Below are positions 1 through 6,624 of a stretch of 10,129 nucleotides of DNA, in pieces; the stretch's first letter is position 1, and every line of letters starts with the position of its first letter. The notes under the pieces are model-generated. The model saw only the letters and a program-made list of their open reading frames with translations, searched no databases and had not been told where the DNA came from. The position numbers were made by a program, and so were the translations under genes. The DNA comes from an uncultured Treponema sp. (lineage in GTDB: Bacteria; Spirochaetota; Spirochaetia; Treponematales; Treponemataceae): the NCBI GenBank assembly GCA_937892225.1, contig CALAUH010000199.1, positions 1 through 10,129 on the forward strand, in the 5' to 3' direction.

Positions 1-1431
1 ATTATTAACTATATCTATTTTTTTATATATATCAATTGATAAAAATAAATTTAATTTTTTAAAAGCAGATATTTTTAATGAAATATCATTTATTACTTCT
101 GCATATTTCTCTGTTTCACCACGATAGAGATGAACAATAGAAGTAAGATTTTTAATCTGCCATGGAGTCCATTCATTAAGATTTCGGTCAATAACAGTGA
201 AATAATTCCTTGCATCAATAAACAGAACTTTATCCTGCAATTCTTCTTTTTTTCCTTTATCAAAGAACCACAAAGTACAAGGAAGACTCAAAGTATAAAA
301 GAAGTTGTTTCCAACACTGAGAATTACATCTACATGGCCAGTATCAATAAGTTTAGAACGAATTTCTTTATCGGCATGCTGACTGTCTGTTGCAGAAGAT
401 GCCATAACAAAACCAGCTCTACCCTTTTCGTTCAAATAAGAATAGAAGTAACTAATCCAAAGATAGTTAGCATTTCCAATTTCTTTTGTCTTTTCATTAT
501 ATCCTGGAAGTCCAAAAGGAAGTCGACCTGCATTCTGTGCATTTTCATAATTAACTTTATTTACATTGAAAGGAGGATTAGCCATTACATAATCACATTT
601 TCCTTCCAAATTATGAGCATCATTATAGAAAGAGTTTGCACCTTCTCCACTTATGATTTTTGCATTAAGACCATGAACTGCCATATTCATAGTACAAAGC
701 TTTGCATTGAACTCAACCTTTTCCTGTCCAAAGAAAGCCATTGATTTTGCAGCATTTTTACCTTTTTCATTTACAAAATCACCAGAACTTACAAACATAC
801 CGCCAGAACCACAAGCTGGATCTAATACAGTTCCTTTATCTGGCTGAATGATATTAACAATCATGCGGACCAATGATTTTGGTGTAAAGAAAACACCATC
901 ATCACTGGCAATGCTTTTTGCAAACTTATTGAGAAAATATTCGTAAATACGTCCAATAATATCATCCTTAATTTCATCAAGTTCAGGACGATTGAACTTT
1001 GTAAGAAGGGTCTGGAGAATCTGTTTTTCTTTTGCACCACTGAAAACAGTTTCATAGTTTTTAGGAAGAATACCTTTTAATTCTGGAACATCATCTTCAA
1101 TGGCCTTCATGGCATCATCAACCGATTTACCAATGTTATCTTCACCTTTTAGACTTAAAAGATAATCATAACGAGAAATTTCCTGCAACTTGATTGCACC
1201 AGCTGCCTTGTAGTCAGAAGCTTCTGGTTCCATAGTTCTTCCACCACGAGAAGGAAGATTCTTACGGATTTCTTCATCTACAAACTTAAAGCGTGAATAT
1301 GCATAACGAAGATAAATAAGTCCAAGAACAGGCATACAGTATTCCTGTGAACTAAGACGTGATCCTGCACGAAGTTCATCAGCTGCATCCCATAAGTCGT
1401 TTTCTAATGCTTTTATGTTTAATGTTGCCAT
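1..1431 (-). CDS. hsdM: Type I restriction-modification methylase subunit HsdM, partial (3' end outside window)
   Basis: This is the DNA adenine N6-methyltransferase subunit of a type I restriction-modification system. With HsdS it methylates, and with HsdR it restricts, a bipartite target. The frame is open from ATG at 1431 to the left edge (477 codons seen). Residues about 5-150 match the helical HsdM N-domain (begins MATLNIKALENDLWDAADEL). The SAM-binding motif LDPACGSGG lies at about 203-211, and the catalytic motif NPPF at 285-288 is intact. An AGGAA ribosome site sits six bases before the ATG. From memory this subfamily is roughly 680 residues, so about a third is missing; hsdS and hsdR would be expected further left but are not visible. 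GC is about 37-47% in sampled 60-base lines against 17-18% in the gene upstream, which fits lateral acquisition. The last visible residues are Lys/Ile-rich and poorly conserved. Confidence 0.95.
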   Translation of the reverse strand, partial: MATLNIKALENDLWDAADELRAGSRLSSQEYCMPVLGLIYLRYAYSRFKFVDEEIRKNLPSRGGRTMEPEASDYKAAGAIKLQEISRYDYLLSLKGEDNIGKSVDDAMKAIEDDVPELKGILPKNYETVFSGAKEKQILQTLLTKFNRPELDEIKDDIIGRIYEYFLNKFAKSIASDDGVFFTPKSLVRMIVNIIQPDKGTVLDPACGSGGMFVSSGDFVNEKGKNAAKSMAFFGQEKVEFNAKLCTMNMAVHGLNAKIISGEGANSFYNDAHNLEGKCDYVMANPPFNVNKVNYENAQNAGRLPFGLPGYNEKTKEIGNANYLWISYFYSYLNEKGRAGFVMASSATDSQHADKEIRSKLIDTGHVDVILSVGNNFFYTLSLPCTLWFFDKGKKEELQDKVLFIDARNYFTVIDRNLNEWTPWQIKNLTSIVHLYRGETEKYAEVINDISLKISAFKKLNLFLSIDIYKKIDIVNN

Positions 1432-1450
1432 TTATATTTCCTAATATATA

Positions 1451-1927
1451 TTAAAATCTTCTATAGCGATTTGACATATATAAATTATTATCAATATTTC
1501 GTAACAAGAGAACTTGTACATAATCATCATATTGATATTCATTAAATCCATATTTTTCTGTTTCATCTTTTGATATACTAAAAACATATACAGAAAGACA
1601 AAATTTAAATTTATCTTTGTTTTTATTTAAATATATCATTGGTGTTTTATCTTTATAAAAAAGTGATAAATTCTCTTCATCAACTTTTTTTAAATCATAA
1701 ATTAATTCTTCTTTTAGTGAACTAAGATTATTAACAACATTATATGGTGATTGTTTAAGTATAGATACAAAGTTTTCCCTTAATGCTTCTTCAGAATCAA
1801 AATAATATAATTTATAAATTTTATCATTAAATAAATATTCTTCTAAAATATAATTTTGATTTTTTGTTTGAGCAAAGATAGAAAGACTACTTAATAATAA
1901 CATACAAATAATAAATTTTTTTTTCAT
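1451..1927 (-). CDS. Hypothetical secreted protein, 158 aa
   Basis: I do not recognise a family. The protein starts with a clear signal peptide (KKK, then a hydrophobic core at residues 5-18, with likely cleavage near SIFA-Q19/20), so it should be exported to the periplasm or outer surface. There is no lipobox cysteine. The mature part is rich in Asn, Lys, Tyr and Glu, and has an aromatic C-terminal stretch ending in RYRRF. The start is supported by a strong GGAGG site (1933-1937) five bases before the ATG and by a good promoter just upstream. It ends 19 bases before hsdM on the same strand with no terminator between, so the two are probably co-transcribed, although no functional link is known. 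Its GC is very low (about 17-18% in sampled lines), unlike hsdM. The reading frame is well supported; the function is unknown. Confidence 0.85.
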   Translation of the reverse strand: MKKKFIICMLLLSSLSIFAQTKNQNYILEEYLFNDKIYKLYYFDSEEALRENFVSILKQSPYNVVNNLSSLKEELIYDLKKVDEENLSLFYKDKTPMIYLNKNKDKFKFCLSVYVFSISKDETEKYGFNEYQYDDYVQVLLLRNIDNNLYMSNRYRRF

Positions 1928-1953
1928 ATCAACCTCCGTATTATTATGTTTCT

Positions 1954-1983
1954 ATTATACCATACATTATTAATTTATTACAA
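1954..1983 (-). promoter_or_regulatory. Sigma-70-type promoter for the 1927-1451 gene (and probably hsdM)
   Basis: On the minus strand a perfect TATAAT (1959-1954) is preceded by TGG, giving an extended -10. A TTGTAA (1983-1978) lies 18 bases further upstream as a -35. Transcription would start near 1947, leaving a leader of about 20 bases that contains the GGAGG site. This is the best-matching promoter in the window by eye. Confidence 0.7.
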
Positions 1984-1997
1984 AAAATTATAACATA

Positions 1998-2032
1998 TAA
2001 CCTGTCTCAATATTCGAGGCAGGTTATTTTTT
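1998..2032 (+). terminator. Rho-independent terminator, plus-strand orientation
   Basis: An 11-bp stem (1998-2008 with 2016-2026, one G-T wobble) has a 7-base loop and is followed by a run of six T on the plus strand. No plus-strand gene lies upstream in the window, so it either stops antisense transcription coming from the hsdM side or is the relic of a lost gene. On the minus strand the T-run after the stem is interrupted, so it would be weak there. It lies just upstream of the minus-strand promoter at 1954-1983 and could insulate it. Confidence 0.6.
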
Positions 2033-2040
2033 AAGCCAAA

Positions 2041-2100
2041 AGAAGTTTGAAGAATTGTGGCGTTTGAACTATTCTCCAACAATTATTTCAAAAGATTTCT
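2041..2100. repeat. Imperfect inverted repeat
   Basis: The arms beginning AGAA.TTTGAA..AATTGT at 2041-2058 pair with 2079-2100, with small bulges, around a loop of about 20 bases. Within the left arm and loop, GTTTGAA occurs twice (2045-2051 and 2062-2068). I see no gene here. The element sits between two stronger hairpins and may be part of one composite intergenic repeat. Confidence 0.4.
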
Positions 2101-2130
2101 TCTATATTGATATTTACTTTTGAAGTAACT

Positions 2131-2170
2131 AAGCAATAACAAATTAGTTTTTAATCATTTGTTATTGCTT
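2131..2170. repeat. Perfect 14-bp inverted repeat (AT-rich hairpin)
   Basis: The 14-base arms 2131-2144 and 2157-2170 are exact reverse complements around a 12-base loop. A smaller 6-bp hairpin (TTACTT/AAGTAA, 2114-2128) lies immediately to its left. Neither strand has a long T-run directly after the stem, so this is not a typical intrinsic terminator. Confidence 0.6.
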
Positions 2171-2179
2171 TTGAAGGGT

Positions 2180-2234
2180 AAAAAAAAAGGGGCTGTCCTA
2201 GAAGTTGTATAAAACTTCTAGGACAGCCCCTTTT
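2180..2234 (-). terminator. Long hairpin terminator for the rluA-family/bactofilin/TPR/mtaB operon; possible MITE or IS-end relic
   Basis: The arms 2185-2206 and 2213-2234 are a perfect 22-bp inverted repeat with a 6-base loop (GTATAA). On the minus strand the stem runs into an unbroken T9 (2188-2180), which makes a strong intrinsic terminator about 75 bases after the mtaB stop. On the plus strand it ends in TTTT and could also work, so it may be bidirectional. The outer arm GGGGCTGTCC resembles terminal inverted repeats of some bacterial insertion sequences. That is from memory and untested. No target-site duplication is evident at its edges. Confidence 0.8.
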
Positions 2235-2307
2235 AAGTCTTCTTTTTTATATTTACTATATTATAGAAATAATATCAAAAGAATATTAATATTTAAATAA
2301 AATAAAT

Positions 2308-3735
2308 TTATACAAATTCGGCTTTAGCTTCTATTTCTCCGCCCTTCTCTATTTTTTCTTTTAAAGGTTCAATTATTTTTAACTGAACAGTTTTGCAGGT
2401 TTCTTTTTTTTCTTTCGAAATTATTTCACAGTGAATAAAATTCTGTGTTACTGCATGATACTTTATATAATCATCTTTTAAAATCTGACTTAATTTTACA
2501 GATTCCAAAACTGCATTCATTTTTTTATTTTTAAAAGAATTTATATAATCAATCTTATTTTTAACTGCTAAATCTGTAAGGATTTTTACTCGTTCCCCGC
2601 TTTTTTCCTGAGGGACTTTATTTTTCAATTCGAGTGCTTTTGTATTTTTTCTTTCTGAAAACGGAAATGCATGTATCCAGGTAAAATTACATTTTTTACA
2701 TAAATCAATAGTCTGATTAAAATCATCTTCTGTTTCTCCTGGAAATCCGGTAATAATATCACACGCAATAAAAGGATTATCTTTTACCTTTCGTAATTCC
2801 CTGCATACTTTTTCTATATCCTGTGATGTGTATCTTCTGTTCATAAGCGACAGTATTTTATTACTTCCGCTTTGTACCGAAAGATGAAAATGTGGACATA
2901 CTCTTTTATCTTTTATAACTGATAAAAATTTTTTATCTATAATTTCGGGATACAGACTTGAAATTCTAAAATTAATTTTACTTGTATTTTTTAAAAGCAG
3001 TTCAAGAAGTTCTGCAAAATTACAATATTTTTCTTTTCCGTCTTTATCTACAAATCTTCCATTATATTGTGCAATATTAATTGTTGTTAAAACAACTTCA
3101 TCATTTCCGCTTGCTTCTATTTCCTGTACGCGTTCTATTGCAGTTTTTACATCTAACGAAACACTGTGTCCTCTTGCAAGATGAATTGCGCAGTACGAAC
3201 AGTTATTATTACATCCGTCTTGAATTTTTAAACTTGCACGCGAATGAATTAAAAAAGATGATGTTGCAAATCTAAAAGAATCTTCTGGAAATCCAGGTTT
3301 ATCTTGCGGAATATCTGCGATTTTTTCTTTAATTGTTTTTGCAAATTCAAAAGGATTGTAATCCTCCTGTAATTTAAGAAGTTCTGGAATTTTAGAAAGA
3401 CGGCTTTTTATCTGTCCGCCAATTACGCATATTCTTTTATCTATATCAGTTATTTCTTCTTTTGAAAGCTGGGCATAACATCCTGTTACTATAATACAGG
3501 CATTTTCGAATTTTTTTAAACACAATCTGATTATTCTTCTTGCTTTCTGTTCTGCTTTCTGTGTAACTGTACAGGTATTTATTATACAAAGAATTGTATT
3601 TTTGTCTGGAGAAGTTTCTGCAGTTAAAGTCTGCATTTTTACATCATAACCGTAATTTAAAAAAATACGGGCTGCACTTTCACTTTCAATCTGATTAAGT
3701 CTGCAGCCCAAAGTTTCTATTCTAACTGTATTCAA
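2308..3735 (-). CDS. mtaB: tRNA (t6A37) methylthiotransferase MtaB
   Basis: This is a radical-SAM enzyme that adds a methylthio group to C2 of t6A at position 37 of ANN-decoding tRNAs, giving ms2t6A. The N-terminal methylthiotransferase domain carries the second-cluster cysteines C11 (TLGCRLN), C55 (INTCTV) and C86 (TGCYAQ). The radical-SAM cluster motif is C175-x3-C179-x2-C182 (DGCNNNCSYC). Further family signatures are SSLYPE, HLSVQSGS and DIITGFPGE. The C-terminal TRAM-like region after about residue 400 is diverged. Length (475 aa) is normal. The start is TTG at 3735, two bases after the stop of the TPR gene. A stop lies three codons upstream in frame, and the next start-like codon falls at residue 9, so TTG is the only start that leaves a sensible N-terminus. 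No ribosome site is visible, so translation probably couples to the gene before it. It is the last gene of a four-gene operon. Confidence 0.93.
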   Translation of the reverse strand: MNTVRIETLGCRLNQIESESAARIFLNYGYDVKMQTLTAETSPDKNTILCIINTCTVTQKAEQKARRIIRLCLKKFENACIIVTGCYAQLSKEEITDIDKRICVIGGQIKSRLSKIPELLKLQEDYNPFEFAKTIKEKIADIPQDKPGFPEDSFRFATSSFLIHSRASLKIQDGCNNNCSYCAIHLARGHSVSLDVKTAIERVQEIEASGNDEVVLTTINIAQYNGRFVDKDGKEKYCNFAELLELLLKNTSKINFRISSLYPEIIDKKFLSVIKDKRVCPHFHLSVQSGSNKILSLMNRRYTSQDIEKVCRELRKVKDNPFIACDIITGFPGETEDDFNQTIDLCKKCNFTWIHAFPFSERKNTKALELKNKVPQEKSGERVKILTDLAVKNKIDYINSFKNKKMNAVLESVKLSQILKDDYIKYHAVTQNFIHCEIISKEKKETCKTVQLKIIEPLKEKIEKGGEIEAKAEFV

Positions 3736-3737
3736 TT

Positions 3738-4358
3738 CTAGTTAATTTTTGAACTTACTCTTACACGACCCTGTGAAGCATCAATAGAAGATGAATTTAA
3801 TCTTAATGCTTCATCGTAAGCGGCCATTGCTTCGTAATAATTTCCTGCCATTTCTCTTGCATAACCAAGACGAACCCACCAGTTATCAAGCATTGGTTCA
3901 GCTTTAACTGCTGTAGACAATGCTATATCTGCATGCTGGTATCTTGCCTGACGAATATAAATTTCGCCGATAAAATAATATGCTTTTCCAAAACGACCAG
4001 CACTTTCTGTTACATTTGCAACATATTTCTGGAACTGTTCAAGAGCAGCTTCATTTTTACCAAGATAATATTTTGCTTCACCTAAGATTTCAATTAAACG
4101 AGGTTCATAAGGACTAATCTTTAAACCTTCACCTGCACGCTGTTCTGCTTCTGCATACTGTTTGTTTTCTACCAAAGACCAGCACATTACAACATATGAT
4201 TCAATTCTGTTTGGATTTGATTTTAATTCATCTTCACAAACCTGAACTGCTTCTTTATATTTTCCATTATGATAAAGTACAACCGCATCTTTTGTCTGTG
4301 CTGCTAAATTAACTGCTACAAATAAAAGTGCAATCAAACTGATAAAAGACTTTTTCAT
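3738..4358 (-). CDS. Periplasmic TPR-repeat protein
   Basis: The first 20 residues from ATG 4358 (MKKSFISLIALLFVAVNLAA) form a signal peptide with probable cleavage after AA. The rest is almost entirely tetratricopeptide repeats (about five), with typical spacing and motifs such as GKYKEAVQVCEDELKSNPN, KQYAEAEQRAGEGLKISP and GNYYEAMAAYDEALRLNSS. TPRs mediate protein-protein contacts; no catalytic motif is present. An in-frame ATG at 4373 would add five residues, but a GAGGG site at 4369-4365 lies inside that extension, six bases before ATG 4358, so the shorter start is preferred. It follows the bactofilin by 18 bases and precedes mtaB by two. By context it may act with the bactofilin on the envelope, but this is inference. 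Confidence 0.85.
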   Translation of the reverse strand: MKKSFISLIALLFVAVNLAAQTKDAVVLYHNGKYKEAVQVCEDELKSNPNRIESYVVMCWSLVENKQYAEAEQRAGEGLKISPYEPRLIEILGEAKYYLGKNEAALEQFQKYVANVTESAGRFGKAYYFIGEIYIRQARYQHADIALSTAVKAEPMLDNWWVRLGYAREMAGNYYEAMAAYDEALRLNSSSIDASQGRVRVSSKIN

Positions 4359-4364
4359 CTTAAA

Positions 4365-4369
4365 CCCTC
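4365..4369 (-). promoter_or_regulatory. Ribosome binding site deciding the TPR-gene start
   Basis: On the minus strand GAGGG is followed by a 6-base spacer and then ATG 4358. It falls within the five codons that would be added by the upstream ATG at 4373, which itself has no ribosome site, so 4358 is the likely initiation codon. Confidence 0.7.
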
Positions 4370-4376
4370 GCATTTA

Positions 4377-4739
4377 TTAATTCTTTACCATTGAGCATTT
4401 TCCAGTAAATGTACTTCCTGGTTCTAGAACAACTTTTTCAGACATAATATCGCCATTTAAAGTTCCACTTGAAGTAACAAATACAAGTTTATCGCCCCGT
4501 ACGTTTCCAGTTACATTTCCACGAATTAATACTCTAGAAGCTAAAATATCTGCTTCTACAACTGCATTTGTATCAATTACCAAATCGCTCTGAGCTTCAA
4601 TTCTTCCTTTAATTTTTCCACGAATCATAAAAGGTTTTTTCATTTTTATATCACCAGTAAAAGTGATATCATCTTCTATTATTGTGTCAAAGGAATCTTC
4701 GACCATATCAAAAAAATCAGAATCTTTTACATCAAACAT
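4377..4739 (-). CDS. Bactofilin (polymer-forming cytoskeletal protein)
   Basis: Bactofilins self-assemble without nucleotide into filaments on the inner face of the membrane and organise cell-wall or shape machinery; in spirochetes they have been linked to cell helicity. The 120-residue protein has a short acidic N-terminal tail (about 1-22) and then a right-handed beta-helix (about 23-117). The helix is recognisable by repeated hydrophobic/glycine rungs such as IRGKIKGRIEAQSDLVI, VLIRGNVTGNV and SGTLNGDI. There is no signal peptide or transmembrane segment, as expected for this cytoplasmic family. It starts ten bases after the stop of the pseudouridine synthase gene with only a weak ribosome site (A/T-rich leader), so translational coupling is likely. 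The downstream partner is a periplasmic TPR protein. Confidence 0.9.
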   Translation of the reverse strand: MFDVKDSDFFDMVEDSFDTIIEDDITFTGDIKMKKPFMIRGKIKGRIEAQSDLVIDTNAVVEADILASRVLIRGNVTGNVRGDKLVFVTSSGTLNGDIMSEKVVLEPGSTFTGKCSMVKN

Positions 4740-4749
4740 ATTATCTATT

Positions 4750-5394
4750 TTAACTAATTAAAAGTTTACCGTCAACTGTATTTTGTATATCAAAAACATT
4801 TCCGTCTGGAAGTGTTAATTTTACTGAGTATAATTGCAGTGATTTTATCTTAAATGCTTTTTTCAAAAGTTTATTGATTTTAAAATTTCCATGCTGATCA
4901 TCTCCTGCAATCGGGCAATTGTTTTTTGCAAGATGAATTCTAATCTGATGCATTCTTCCTGTCTGTAATTTTAATCTTATTATAGAAAGAGGAACTATAA
5001 TTTCCTGCCCTTCTTTATCACAGGTAACATTCCATTCTTTTTCTACTATATATTCTGTTACTGCTGATTTAGTCTGTCCGTGCTGAATTAAATCTTCTTT
5101 TATAATTCCTTTTTTTTGTGATAAGGAACCTATGCACAAAGCCAGATACTCTTTAGTTACCTGTTTCGAACTTATTAATTTTGTCCATTTATTTGCCGCA
5201 GAAGAGTTTTTTGCAACAACCATTAATCCTTCTGTATCTTTATCAAGTCGGTGAACTAAATAAATTTTGTAACCTAACTGTTCACTTAAATCTTTATCTA
5301 ATGAGTGTGTTATATTTTCGCCGCCCTGAACTGCCAGCCCGCTCGGTTTATTTATTACTAATATTTCAGAATTTTCATATACAATTATTATCAT
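4750..5394 (-). CDS. RluA-family RNA pseudouridine synthase
   Basis: The enzyme isomerises specific uridines to pseudouridine in rRNA or tRNA. The target cannot be told from sequence. The family core is intact: INKPSGL at 14-20, the catalytic motif HRLDKDTEG (48-56, nucleophile Asp51), and LQTGRMHQIRIHLA in the C-terminal half for RNA binding. There is no N-terminal S4 domain, as in short RluA/RluC-type stand-alone forms; 214 residues is at the short end of the family. The first codons encode MIIIVYENSEILVINKP, which matches family N-termini, so ATG 5394 is secure. No Shine-Dalgarno sequence precedes it. It is the first gene of the operon with bactofilin, TPR protein and mtaB. Confidence 0.92.
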   Translation of the reverse strand: MIIIVYENSEILVINKPSGLAVQGGENITHSLDKDLSEQLGYKIYLVHRLDKDTEGLMVVAKNSSAANKWTKLISSKQVTKEYLALCIGSLSQKKGIIKEDLIQHGQTKSAVTEYIVEKEWNVTCDKEGQEIIVPLSIIRLKLQTGRMHQIRIHLAKNNCPIAGDDQHGNFKINKLLKKAFKIKSLQLYSVKLTLPDGNVFDIQNTVDGKLLIS

Positions 5395-5431
5395 TTTAAA
5401 GTATAATAATAGAGGTGTATTAAAATGACAA
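5395..5431. promoter_or_regulatory. Very short divergent promoter region
   Basis: Only 30 bases (5395-5424) separate the two divergent starts. The near-palindromic stretch GTATAATAATA (5401-5411) offers a -10 on both strands: TATAAT at 5402-5407 for the plus gene and TATACT at 5405-5400 or TATTAT at 5411-5406 for the minus operon. A TTGTCA (5431-5426, minus) is a possible -35 but is 20 or 14 bases from those -10s, so the pairing is poor. The plus gene has a clear AGAGGTG ribosome site at 5411-5417, seven bases before its ATG. Confidence 0.4.
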
Positions 5432-6621
5432 GACTTAAATTATCTGTATTAACAATTCTCTTTTCAATTTTCTTAAGTTCATCTTTATTCTGTGAATCTC
5501 TCTACAATAAAGAATATGATTTTTACTTTGATTTACCGGAAGGATATCAAACAGAAGCGCTGGTAAAAAAAGGTCAAATCTTTTTACAGGAAAATGTTCC
5601 TTATGCAATAAATCATACTTATCTTCCTGTAAGCCTTGTATTAAAAATCTGTAAAGGAAACGAATACACTTCTTCTTCAACAACTATGAATAAATTCATG
5701 ACTTTATTAAGCTGTGAATATGATACTTCTGACTATAAATGGAATGATTTAAACTGCACAATTAATACATACACAAGTGATTACGGAAAAGGTTTTGCAC
5801 TATCCGTTCCTCTTAAAGAGAAAAAAACATATTTAGTATTATTATGTTATGCCCCGGAAGAAAACTATGAACAGTGTTTTAATTTTATATTTTCTACTCT
5901 AAACTCATTTTGTGTAAATGAAATTAATTATAAAAAACCAGGTCCTCTAATCACCTTTTTATATCCTGAAAAAGAATCTGTAGAAAAAACTGTAACTATA
6001 GATAATCAGACTGTAAATTTTAATATCAACAAAACTGATGAAGAAGCTGCTCAATTTGTCGTTGATTTAGAATACTCTGTACTTACTTTATATATCAACA
6101 ATCCTTTAGTTTTTGATGCATGGTCACGATATTACAGAATGATTTACAGAGATAATTATGGAAGACTCGAAAACTTTTTTGAAAACTGTAACAATCAGGT
6201 TTATCCAAATACGATTAAACTAAAACCTGCAAATCCTGATTTATCCTATGCACAGACTGTTTTAAGCTGGGTACAGACTTTTGAATATAGAAGGAATAAT
6301 GAAAAAGCAAGTGATTCAGATTTTACTAATCTGGTTAGTGCGGTTTTAGGTAAAGGCTGTGACTGTGATTCAAGAAGTCTTTTAGTCTGTTCATTATTAA
6401 AAAGCGTTAATCTTGAATCATTTATTCTTTATTCACCAACATATTCTCATGCAATGACAACTGTATATATTGATGCACCGGGACAGTCCTTTACCGTTAC
6501 ACTTTCTGACGGTCAGACAATGGATTTCTTAATGGGCGAAACTACTGCAAAAGTTACATGGGGTTTAATTCCAAAAGAAATGGCCGACCGAAATCAATGG
6601 TTTGCTGCTTTTTTACCTTAA
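5425..6621 (+). CDS. Exported transglutaminase-like (cysteine protease fold) protein
   Basis: Residues 1-23 form a signal peptide (hydrophobic 5-22); the cysteine at 23 is not in a convincing lipobox, so I do not call it a lipoprotein. Residues about 30-165 look like a separate N-terminal domain of unknown function. The C-terminal part (about 205-398) has transglutaminase-like signatures: KGCDCDSRSLLVCSLL with likely nucleophile Cys314, SHAMTTVYI with His342, and an acidic third position possibly Asp350 or Glu371 (MGETT, followed by WGLIPKE). Transglutaminase-like proteins of bacteria are often peptidases or cross-linking enzymes; the substrate here is unknown. The ATG is supported by AGAGGTG seven bases upstream. 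It diverges from the pseudouridine-synthase operon and converges on the EIIA-HTH gene with a gap of three bases. Confidence 0.8.
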   Translation: MTRLKLSVLTILFSIFLSSSLFCESLYNKEYDFYFDLPEGYQTEALVKKGQIFLQENVPYAINHTYLPVSLVLKICKGNEYTSSSTTMNKFMTLLSCEYDTSDYKWNDLNCTINTYTSDYGKGFALSVPLKEKKTYLVLLCYAPEENYEQCFNFIFSTLNSFCVNEINYKKPGPLITFLYPEKESVEKTVTIDNQTVNFNINKTDEEAAQFVVDLEYSVLTLYINNPLVFDAWSRYYRMIYRDNYGRLENFFENCNNQVYPNTIKLKPANPDLSYAQTVLSWVQTFEYRRNNEKASDSDFTNLVSAVLGKGCDCDSRSLLVCSLLKSVNLESFILYSPTYSHAMTTVYIDAPGQSFTVTLSDGQTMDFLMGETTAKVTWGLIPKEMADRNQWFAAFLP

Positions 6622-6624
6622 AGA

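Noticed and set aside
130..744. A 204-codon open frame on the plus strand
   Set aside because: It lies wholly antisense to hsdM, whose frame carries clear methylase motifs. The plus-strand translation is Phe/Ile/Ser-rich with no family features.
861..1055. A minus-strand open frame inside hsdM
   Set aside because: It is an alternative frame of the same strand over well-conserved HsdM sequence and has no ribosome site.
2001..2123. An open plus-strand stretch of 40 codons ending at TGA 2121-2123
   Set aside because: It has no start codon and no ribosome site and overlaps hairpin arms. It is most likely chance, though it could be the decayed end of a gene.
1998..2234. CRISPR array or tRNA gene
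   Set aside because: The repeats here are inverted, not direct with spacers. None of the hairpins forms a cloverleaf or carries a TTCGA-type T-loop in the right place.
3081..3275. A plus-strand open frame of 64 codons
   Set aside because: It is antisense to the radical-SAM core of mtaB; a shadow frame.
4358..4373. The upstream ATG 4373 as the start of the TPR protein
   Set aside because: It has no ribosome site, would place the GAGGG site inside the gene, and would put MRGF ahead of a typical MKK signal-peptide start.
5435..5683. A minus-strand open frame that could extend the divergent region
   Set aside because: It overlaps the signal peptide and N-terminus of the 5425 gene, which has a clear ribosome site. 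The antisense product has no recognisable features.
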